DNA of 8,497 nt, from assembly GCA_937138955.1 (NCBI GenBank), contig CAKZPJ010000746.1, positions 1 to 8,497 on the forward strand, read 5' to 3'. The notes under the pieces were generated by a model that worked only from the letters and a program-made list of their open reading frames with translations, was not told the DNA's origin and did not search any database. Every line of letters begins with the position of its first letter. The first letter of the stretch is position 1. This DNA is from an uncultured Flammeovirgaceae bacterium. Lineage in GTDB: Bacteria; Bacteroidota; Bacteroidia; Cytophagales; Cyclobacteriaceae. Both the position numbers and the translations under genes were made by a program. Below, in pieces: positions 1 to 6,134 of this stretch.

Positions 1-122
1 TCCGCTAAGCTAACGATTATCCCTAAACTTTGGGTAGGTTTATTCTTCTGTCGTCCCTTACTGAGAGTACTTATTTTCCCTTGATTTATGAAAAGCGGGT
101 TTCCGTATGCGGATTTTTTCAT
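1..122 (-). CDS. Possible hypothetical protein, N-terminal fragment running off the left edge
   Basis: I do not recognise this gene. Reading leftward from an ATG at 122-120, the frame stays open for 40 codons to the window edge. An in-frame TAA lies a few codons upstream and no other ATG lies between, so this ATG would be the only likely start. The visible protein begins MKKSAYGNPLFINQGK. It is basic and polar for about 32 residues, then turns hydrophobic (LGIIVSLA) as it leaves the window. That pattern fits a cytoplasmic N-terminus followed by a membrane anchor, but the hydrophobic run is too short to confirm. No strong ribosome-binding site is seen; AGAGAA precedes the ATG. It has the same orientation as the DUF1501 gene upstream but is separated by about 250 bases, so it is probably a separate unit. 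A 40-codon open frame can occur by chance, hence the low confidence. Confidence 0.33.
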   Translation of the reverse strand, partial: MKKSAYGNPLFINQGKISTLSKGRQKNKPTQSLGIIVSLA

Positions 123-370
123 TTCTCTACTTTCTGTGTTTGATTAGGCCAACATAAGAATAGCACACGATTGCGTGGAAAGTCCCGCATCTGTCTTCCA
201 TATATTCGCAATATAAGGCTTATCGAAGCAGATACTCAGATTGATATAAAGCCTCGAGGATTAGACCCCATCAATAACGAACAATATTTTTGTTAGGCTC
301 AAATCAGTATCAGTATACCATTATTGACTTTCGTTCGTGTCATCACATGCACTTAGCCTTGGCAGAAACA
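123..370. other. Intergenic spacer downstream of the DUF1501 gene
   Basis: No coding potential is convincing here on either strand. Small symmetric elements are visible: TATATT-CGC-AATATA at 201-215, a palindrome CCTCGAGG at 252-259, AACAA/TTGTT arms at 280-294 and GCCTTGGC near the end of the DUF1501 gene. None is followed by a clear T-run on the minus strand, so I cannot name the terminator of the main cluster. A weak Bacteroidota-like promoter for the leftmost frame may lie here: on the minus strand, TATGTTGG (156-149) is one mismatch from TAnnTTTG, with TTTC (181-178) 21 bases upstream in place of TTTG. Chance matches to so loose a pattern are common. Confidence 0.5.
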
Positions 371-1858
371 TTAAGTAAGAATATTCTTTACCACATGGCC
401 GTGCACATCGGTAAGTCGGTATCTGCGTCCTTGGTGTTTGAAGGTAAACTGTTCGTGGTCTATGCCCAGCAAGTGCATCACTGTGGCTTGGAAATCGTGG
501 ACGTGGACGGGTTTTTCCGCTACGTTAAAACCAAACTCATCGGTAGCCCCGTAGGAAATGCCCGGTTTTACTCCGGCCCCGGCCATCCAGAGTGTAAAGG
601 CGTAGGGATGATGATCCCGACCCCAATTTCGAGTATCTTCTATATTGCCCTGAAGAAAAGGAGTTCTGCCAAATTCTCCGCCCCAGATTACCAGCGTATC
701 CTCTAACATACCGCGTTGCTTCAAATCCTTAACCAAAGCTGCACTGGGCGCATCGGTATCCTGACACTGTATCTTCAGTTGGTAGTTAAGGTTTTTGTGC
801 TGATCCCATCCAGCGTGCATACACTGGATAAACCGGACGTCGCGCTCGGCCAGCCGTCTGGCCATTAGGCAGTTAAAAGCAAAGCTACCCTTGCGGTGCA
901 CATCGGGGCCGTACATATTCAGAATATGCTGAGGCTCGTCTGAGAAATCGGTTAAGTCGGGAACGCTCATCTGCATTTTATACGACATCTCATACTGAGT
1001 AATACGAGTGCTGATTTCTGGATCACCGTATTCCTGTAGGTTGATTTCGTTAAGAGCCCGCATATCGTCCAGCATTTTGCGCCGCATCGGTCGGCTCATT
1101 CCTTCGGGATTTTTTAGGTATAGTACTGGATCGCCACCGCCCCGAAATTTCACTCCCTGAAATTTGGTCGGTAGAAATCCGCTGCCCCAGTAGTAGTCGT
1201 AGAAGATCTGCCCACAACTGGCTTCTTTGTCCCGTGAGGTCATTGCTACGAAATCGGGCAAATCTTTAGCCGTACTTCCTAAGCCGTAGGTGAGCCAGGA
1301 ACCTATGGTAGGTCGCCCCGGTTGCTCTGAGCCGGTAAGAAAAAACGTGATGGCCGGAGCATGATTAACCGACTCGGTATGCATGGACTTGATGAAGCAT
1401 AGTTCGTCGGCGATCTTGGCAGTTTCCGGCATAAAGTCCGAAACCCAGGCTCCGCTTTGCCCCCGCTGCTTGAAGTTGCTAATTTCGGCAATCACCGGGC
1501 GAGCGGTCTGCTTTCCAGTCATGGTGGAAAAGCGTTTGCCTTCGGTTAGGGAATCCGGGATTTGCTTGCCGTGCCATTTTCTTAGCGTGGGTTTGTAGTC
1601 GAATAGGTCTACGTGCGAGGGAGCCCCGTTCTGAAACAGATAGATTACTCGCTTAGCTTTAGGTACAAAGTGAGGGAGTCCTAGACTATTACCCAATGGA
1701 GCAGTTACGCTTGTAGTTGATCCTAAAGAAGGAATAGGGTTCATCATGGAACCTAATGCCGCTACTCCAATACCCTGCGCCATTTTACCAAAAAAACCTC
1801 GGCGGGTAATTCTGGCCTGGTATTCTTCAAAGGGATGCATTCTCTCTTTCTCTATCAT
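371..1858 (-). CDS. DUF1501 family protein, Tat-exported, alkaline phosphatase/sulfatase-like fold (module 2, B2)
   Basis: This 495-residue protein is a full-length DUF1501 member. The family belongs to the alkaline phosphatase/sulfatase-like superfamily and its substrate is not established. A twin-arginine signal TRRGFFGK lies at residues 18-25, followed by a weakly hydrophobic Gly/Ala-rich stretch (about 26-38), which predicts export of a folded protein to the periplasm. Family motifs in order are: NGAPSHVDLFD (77-87), WDQH (351-354), GGEFGRTP (393-400), GRDHHP (413-418), GATDEFG (437-443) and HVHDF (452-456). The Asp and His residues in these motifs are the likely metal ligands, by analogy with the superfamily. 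The start ATG at 1858-1856 overlaps the stop of the upstream heme-motif gene as ATGA, indicating translational coupling. Met7 (MHPFEEYQ) is an alternative start that aligns better with the start of the paralogue B1. The gene looks intact, and its C-terminal part is very similar to B1. Confidence 0.93.
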   Translation of the reverse strand: MIEKERMHPFEEYQARITRRGFFGKMAQGIGVAALGSMMNPIPSLGSTTSVTAPLGNSLGLPHFVPKAKRVIYLFQNGAPSHVDLFDYKPTLRKWHGKQIPDSLTEGKRFSTMTGKQTARPVIAEISNFKQRGQSGAWVSDFMPETAKIADELCFIKSMHTESVNHAPAITFFLTGSEQPGRPTIGSWLTYGLGSTAKDLPDFVAMTSRDKEASCGQIFYDYYWGSGFLPTKFQGVKFRGGGDPVLYLKNPEGMSRPMRRKMLDDMRALNEINLQEYGDPEISTRITQYEMSYKMQMSVPDLTDFSDEPQHILNMYGPDVHRKGSFAFNCLMARRLAERDVRFIQCMHAGWDQHKNLNYQLKIQCQDTDAPSAALVKDLKQRGMLEDTLVIWGGEFGRTPFLQGNIEDTRNWGRDHHPYAFTLWMAGAGVKPGISYGATDEFGFNVAEKPVHVHDFQATVMHLLGIDHEQFTFKHQGRRYRLTDVHGHVVKNILT

Positions 1859-4401
1859 TGTCGGGTAATGGTTTCGTCTAGGTTCAACAGCAGCGAACTA
1901 AGTACTGCGTAAGCAGCGTACTCAACCTTATCTAATTCCTGATTGACTCGGTATTCTCCGATAGAGGTAATCTTTCGGGCTTCTGCTTTGTCTTCAGCAA
2001 ACTCGGTTCGTAGATCGTTCAATCTGTTTTTAAGAATAGTTAGCTCGTTTGAACTTGGCCTCCGGGAAGTAGCCCATTCAAAAGCATACACTAATCGGTC
2101 ATTGTCGTCAGTTTTAGCGGTAATCACCTTTTCGGCCATCACCCGGGCGGCTTCGGTGTAGGTAATATCGTTCAGCGTGGTAAGAGCGTGTAGTGGAGTG
2201 TTGGTATTCAGCATCTTAACATTACAAACCTGCCGAGATGAATTATCGAACAAAAATGTTGGACCCGAGATACGTCGCCAGAAAGTGTAGAGACTACGGC
2301 GGTAGAGCGCGTCACCATGGTCTTGCTCGTATTTTATTTTTCCGAAGGTAGCTTCCTCCCAAATGCCTTCCGGCTGATAAGGTTTTACCGGCTGCCCGCC
2401 GATAGAATCTACCAACAGTCCACTCACGTACAGTGCCTGATCGCGAATCATCCAGGAGGGTAGTCGCATTCGGGTAGCTCGAGCTAAGTATTTATTTTCA
2501 GGATCAACTTCCAATAATTCATTGGTTACTTTTGAAGATTGCCGATAGGTCGCGCTCATCGCAATTTTCTTGAGCAGAGCTTTCAGGTTCCAGCCGCTTT
2601 CCTGAAAATCAACTGCCAGCCAGTCTAGCAGTTCGGGGTGGGTAGGTAAAGCTCCCTGTACCCCAAAATCCTCAATAGTCTTTACTAAACCATTTCCGAA
2701 GAATGCTTGCCAATAGCGATTAACCGTTACCCGAGCGGTAAGCGGCTGCTCATCGGAAACTAACCATTGAGCCAAAGCCAAACGATTATTCTCTATATTA
2801 CCCGGCAGGGGCGGTAAAAATGCGGGTACGTTGCTGAGTATCTGCTCACCCATTTGGGGATTGTCGTAGCTACCTTTTTGCAGCACATAGGTTTTTCGCG
2901 GATACTTCAGTTCATCCATTACCATCACCTGCAAATTTTCAGCAGCTCGACGATCTCGTCTACTTTTTGCAGCTCTCAACTCATTGATTAAGCCAAAGTA
3001 AGCCGGATCCTTATCTTTAAAGAAATTTCCGAGCTGCCCCAGAAAGTAAGAAGTCCTGTCCGCCGGTTCATAGGTTAGAGCATAACTGGCGACACCTTCC
3101 AACCCCTCGGCAGCACTGGACTCTGAAGCTGGAAGGCCGTCCTCTCGCGGGAACTTCTCCAGTTCAGCCGTTTCTACTTTTTCGGCTAGTGCGTAAACAA
3201 ACTTCTGCAATTCGGCTACCTCCCGCTGATCCTCAACCGGACTCATGTCCAATACCGGAGCAATCATTCCATTGTAGCCTAAGCCTTCTTCGGAAGTCTG
3301 GTTAAAGTAGTCGTAGAACTGATAGTATTCTTTTTGAGTGAGGGCATCGTACTTATGGTCGTGACAACGGGCACAGTTCAGGGTTAACCCCAGCCAAGCG
3401 GTTCCGGTGGTTTCAACCCGGTCTAGCACATTTTCCACCCGGGTCTCTTCGGGTATGCGTCCGCCTTCACCGTTGTAAGTGTGGTTCCGATTAAAAGCCG
3501 TAGCCAGAATATCTTCGGTAGTAGGAGAAGGTTTAAGATCACCCGCCAGTTGCATAACCGTAAACTCATCGTAGGGCAGATTTTCGTTAAACGCCTGAAT
3601 GACCCAATCGCGCCAGGGCCACATTTTGCGGGTGGGATCACCCTGAAAGCCGTTGGTGTCCGCGTAGCGAGCTACATCTAGCCACTCCCAAGCCCAGCGT
3701 TCGCCGTAAGCAGTTGAGGCTAGCAAGCGATCTACTACTTTTTCGTAAGCCTTGTCTGATGTATCTTCGGTAAAAGCTTTTATTTCTTCGGGTGTGGGCG
3801 GAAGTCCGTTAAGATCAAACGATAACCTACGAATCAATGTCTCTTTGTCAGCTTCTTCCGAAGGGGTTAGTTCCAGCGATTCTAATTTGTCTAGCACGAA
3901 GTAGTCAATCTCATTACGGGGCCAGCCGGTATCCTTAACCTCAGAGACTTCTACTTTTACTGGGGCATCAAACGCCCAGTGGTTTTTCCACTCGGCTCCC
4001 TGTTCAATCCATTTGATTAAAATTGCTTTCTCTTCGGTGGTAAGGCTTAGATTAGATTCGGGAGTAGGCATCACCAGTTTAGGATCATCACTCAGAATCC
4101 GATGAATAAGTTCGCTTTTTTCTGGGTGATCTGCTACCACGGCAAAGATTTCCTGATCGGGTATGTTAGCAAAGATAGCTTCTTCCTGGTCTAGCCGAAG
4201 TCCCGATTCTCGCGCATTTTCATCCGGGCCATGGCAGGCGAAGCAGCGGTCGGATAAGATTGGGCGCACGTGGAAGTTAAAATCAACCTTATCGGGAAGG
4301 TCTTGGTAAGCCAACTGCACTTCATCCGGCATACCGGTGCCGCAGTTCGTCAACCCGAAGCACATCAGCGAATACCAACAAATCACGAAGACTTTTCTCA
4401 T
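1855..4401 (-). CDS. PSCyt1-DUF1549-DUF1553 heme-motif lipoprotein (module 2, A2)
   Basis: This is a complete 848-residue protein of the Planctomycete cytochrome C family architecture. Residues 1-20 form a short signal ending LTNC, with Cys20 the likely lipidation site; Asn before the Cys departs from the strict lipobox. The PSCyt1 region (about 40-135) has one heme c motif, CFACH (53-57), followed by GPDE. DUF1549 (about 160-365) includes SFDLNGLPPTPEE, YGERWAWEWLDVARYAD and a second heme-type motif CARCH (343-347) followed by DHKYD. A mostly helical linker follows (about 395-500). DUF1553 (about 500-835) includes PLTARVTVNRYWQ, HPELLDWLAVDFQESGW, YRRSLYTFWRR and NTNTPLHALTTLND. The protein probably sits at an extracytoplasmic membrane face and binds heme; electron transfer is inferred from the motifs, and its real function is unknown. 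It starts without a visible Shine-Dalgarno sequence and overlaps the downstream DUF1501 start by 4 bases. Unlike its paralogue A1, it has no LamG domain in the linker. Confidence 0.93.
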   Translation of the reverse strand: MRKVFVICWYSLMCFGLTNCGTGMPDEVQLAYQDLPDKVDFNFHVRPILSDRCFACHGPDENARESGLRLDQEEAIFANIPDQEIFAVVADHPEKSELIHRILSDDPKLVMPTPESNLSLTTEEKAILIKWIEQGAEWKNHWAFDAPVKVEVSEVKDTGWPRNEIDYFVLDKLESLELTPSEEADKETLIRRLSFDLNGLPPTPEEIKAFTEDTSDKAYEKVVDRLLASTAYGERWAWEWLDVARYADTNGFQGDPTRKMWPWRDWVIQAFNENLPYDEFTVMQLAGDLKPSPTTEDILATAFNRNHTYNGEGGRIPEETRVENVLDRVETTGTAWLGLTLNCARCHDHKYDALTQKEYYQFYDYFNQTSEEGLGYNGMIAPVLDMSPVEDQREVAELQKFVYALAEKVETAELEKFPREDGLPASESSAAEGLEGVASYALTYEPADRTSYFLGQLGNFFKDKDPAYFGLINELRAAKSRRDRRAAENLQVMVMDELKYPRKTYVLQKGSYDNPQMGEQILSNVPAFLPPLPGNIENNRLALAQWLVSDEQPLTARVTVNRYWQAFFGNGLVKTIEDFGVQGALPTHPELLDWLAVDFQESGWNLKALLKKIAMSATYRQSSKVTNELLEVDPENKYLARATRMRLPSWMIRDQALYVSGLLVDSIGGQPVKPYQPEGIWEEATFGKIKYEQDHGDALYRRSLYTFWRRISGPTFLFDNSSRQVCNVKMLNTNTPLHALTTLNDITYTEAARVMAEKVITAKTDDNDRLVYAFEWATSRRPSSNELTILKNRLNDLRTEFAEDKAEARKITSIGEYRVNQELDKVEYAAYAVLSSLLLNLDETITRQ

Positions 4402-4674
4402 TTTATGATTGAGTTAACAAGTTCACCCCCCCCGATTTGATTGTACAATAGGCAGAAAGCAAAGTCTCATAAATTAGGCTTAGCCCAATCCCCCTAACCC
4501 CCCGCGCCACGTCGGCTTCGCCAAAGAGGACACATCCATTCTCCCCCGCGCCGCGTCGGCTTTGGAAAAAGGGCGCGGGGTCAGGGGGGGGTGTCCGACG
4601 TACTGTAGTCAACCACCAATACTTTATACACTCTTCTAACTCCATATTCATTCGGGCGAAATAAATGCCAGAAA
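4402..4674. other. Spacer between the two modules, containing a GC-rich repeat
   Basis: This 273-base gap separates B1 from A2. Its core (4424-4593) is a hairpin-forming repeat described separately. The flanks are AT-richer: 4594-4674 shows nothing I can name, and 4402-4423 is the short leader before the A2 ATG. I see no convincing promoter for A2. On the minus strand a TTTG and a TACAAT occur between the repeat and the gene, but their spacing fits neither the Bacteroidota nor the sigma70 pattern. A minus-strand open frame of 82 codons crosses the region and is read as an artefact of the repeat. Whether A2-B2 is transcribed from here or by read-through from A1-B1 is open. Confidence 0.6.
4424..4593. 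repeat. GC-rich inverted/direct repeat element, possible MITE- or REP-like sequence
   Basis: The outer ends are a perfect 10-base inverted repeat: CACCCCCCCC at 4424-4433 and GGGGGGGGTG at 4584-4593. A longer imperfect pair lies inside: 4490-4508 (C5-TAA-C6-GCGCC) against 4572-4591 (GGCGCGGGG-TCA-G8), giving a strong hairpin with a loop of about 60 bases. The loop carries a direct repeat of 18 bases with one mismatch: CCCGCGCC[A/G]CGTCGGCTT at 4501-4518 and 4545-4562, 44 bases apart. A further ACGTCGG (4509-4515) is complementary to CCGACGT (4595-4601). Composition differs sharply from both flanking genes. No transposase is present. Sequences of the CCCCCTAACCCCC type are scattered in many copies in some Bacteroidota and cyanobacterial genomes; membership is an inference. 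It lies within the presumed operon, where it could act as a transcript-processing or attenuating hairpin. Confidence 0.6.
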
Positions 4675-6111
4675 CTAAGTAAGAATATCCTTTATTACAT
4701 GTCCGTGCACATCGGTGAGACGGAAGCGGCGGCCCTGAAATTTGAAGGTGAGCTTCTCATGATCGATGCCCAGCAGGTGCAGCAATGTAGCCTGAAAATC
4801 ATGCACGTGCACTGGGTTTTCGGTAATGTTATAACCAAACTCGTCGGTAGCACCGTAGGTAAAACCTTTCTTTACTCCACCGCCCGCCATCCAAATGCTA
4901 AAACAGCGAGGGTGGTGGTCGCGACCGTAATTTGTTTTAGTCAATTTACCCTGCGAATAATTCGTCCGACCAAACTCTCCACCCCAAATGACGAGTGTAT
5001 CATCTAGCATTCCACGCTGTTTCAAGTCCATGATCAGTGCGGCCGAAGCTTGGTCAGTTTCTTTGGCCTGAGTTTGAATAGCGTTGGGCAAGTTGCCGTG
5101 CTGATCCCAGCCTTGGTGGTAGAGTTGAATGAAGCGTACGTCCTGTTCAGCTAAGCGACGAGCCAGCAAACAATTGGCCGCAAAAGTACCGGGTTCGCGG
5201 GCATCTTCGCCGTACATATCGTAGATGTAGTCCGGCTCACTGGCGGTGTCCATAATGTCGGGCACGCTCGACTGCATCCGGTAAGCCATCTCGTACTGCG
5301 CTACCCGAGCGTTAATTTCTGGGTCACCCAGACTTTGATGTTGAGCCGCTTGAAGTTGATTCAGATAGTCAAGTTGCATCCGGCGATCGCTAGGATCAAT
5401 TCCCGAAGGATTATTCAGGTAAAGCACTGCATCTTTTCCCGCTCGGAACTGCACGCCCTGATGTTGCGCAGGCAAAAATCCATTTCCCCACAAACGGGCG
5501 TACAACGGTTGACCTCGTTTATTTTTGGTAACCAGCACGACAAATCCCGGCAGGTTCTTATTTTCGCTACCCAGCCCGTAGCTTAGCCAGGAACCGATGC
5601 TCGGCCGACCCGAAAACTGGGAACCGGTTTGAATAAAGGTGATCGCCGGATCGTGGTTAATCGCTTCGGTGTACATAGACTTAACGAAGCACAGTTCATC
5701 CACAATCTTGGCGGTATGGGGCATCAGTTCGCTAACGGGCGCCCCTGAATTTCCGTACTGAGCAAAATCAAATTGGGAACCCGCTAGGGGGAAAGACGAT
5801 TGTCCCGAACTCATACCGGTAAGGCGTTGCTCACCCCGAACGGATGCGGGCAAATCTTCACCGTTCATCTTACGAAGTAAAGGCTTAGGATCGAACAGCT
5901 CAAGCTGAGAGGGACCGCCACTTTGGAACAAGTAGATGACCCGCTTTACCTTCGGGGTAAAGTAGGGTGAACCTAGCCCACCAGGTTCTTTCGCTAGTGA
6001 CTTGAGCGGATTCATCAGCGAAGCCAAGCTAACCGCACCTAATCCCAGCGAGGTTTTGGTAAGAAAGTCGCGGCGGGAGTAATGTTGTTCGTAATTATTA
6101 CAGTGATCCAT
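4675..6111 (-). CDS. DUF1501 family protein, Tat-exported, alkaline phosphatase/sulfatase-like fold (module 1, B1)
   Basis: This is a 478-residue DUF1501 protein when started at the ATG at 6111-6109 (MDHCNNYEQHYSRRDFL). An in-frame TTG six codons upstream (6129) would give 484 residues. I prefer the ATG because it aligns with the paralogue's MHPFEEYQ and leaves a 23-base gap after the preceding stop. The Tat signal is SRRDFLTK (12-19), then a hydrophobic stretch to about residue 33, so the protein is predicted to act in the periplasm. Motifs are: SGGPSQLELFDPKP (64-77), WDQH (335-338), GGEFGRT (377-383), GRDHHP (396-401), GATDEFG (420-426) and HVHDF (435-439). In the first motif, Gln and Glu stand where B2 has His and Asp, so that part of the site may differ. 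From GATDEFG to the C-terminus, 47 of 59 residues match B2. The substrate is unknown; phosphatase or sulfatase activity is only an analogy of fold. Confidence 0.92.
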   Translation of the reverse strand: MDHCNNYEQHYSRRDFLTKTSLGLGAVSLASLMNPLKSLAKEPGGLGSPYFTPKVKRVIYLFQSGGPSQLELFDPKPLLRKMNGEDLPASVRGEQRLTGMSSGQSSFPLAGSQFDFAQYGNSGAPVSELMPHTAKIVDELCFVKSMYTEAINHDPAITFIQTGSQFSGRPSIGSWLSYGLGSENKNLPGFVVLVTKNKRGQPLYARLWGNGFLPAQHQGVQFRAGKDAVLYLNNPSGIDPSDRRMQLDYLNQLQAAQHQSLGDPEINARVAQYEMAYRMQSSVPDIMDTASEPDYIYDMYGEDAREPGTFAANCLLARRLAEQDVRFIQLYHQGWDQHGNLPNAIQTQAKETDQASAALIMDLKQRGMLDDTLVIWGGEFGRTNYSQGKLTKTNYGRDHHPRCFSIWMAGGGVKKGFTYGATDEFGYNITENPVHVHDFQATLLHLLGIDHEKLTFKFQGRRFRLTDVHGHVIKDILT

Positions 6112-6134
6112 TTCTTGCGTAATTTTCAAGAAGA

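Noticed and set aside
1..84. A plus-strand open frame of 27 codons entering from the left edge and ending at TGA
   Set aside because: It is too short to judge, has no recognisable motif, and conflicts with the slightly better supported minus-strand frame over the same bases.
89..121. Hairpin TCCG-TATG-CGGA followed by six T residues, resembling an intrinsic terminator on the plus strand
   Set aside because: The stem is only 4 base pairs, there is no convincing plus-strand gene before it, and it lies within the first codons of the possible minus-strand gene at the edge. It does not have the right polarity to end the main cluster.
252..259. Palindrome CCTCGAGG and nearby TATATT/AATATA symmetric site (201-215) as operators
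   Set aside because: Short palindromes like these are expected by chance, and neither is clearly placed over a promoter or repeated elsewhere in the window.
290..706. A 138-codon plus-strand open frame
   Set aside because: Most of it lies antisense to the conserved C-terminal block of the DUF1501 gene B2, and a similar antisense frame occurs at 4699-5007 over the same block of B1. The similarity is imposed by the real genes on the other strand.
4403..4651. An 82-codon minus-strand open frame in the spacer between the modules
   Set aside because: It is made almost wholly of the GC-rich repeat, gives a low-complexity Pro/Arg/Gly-rich protein with no family signature, and ends right at the start of A2. 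It is best explained as an artefact of the repeat.
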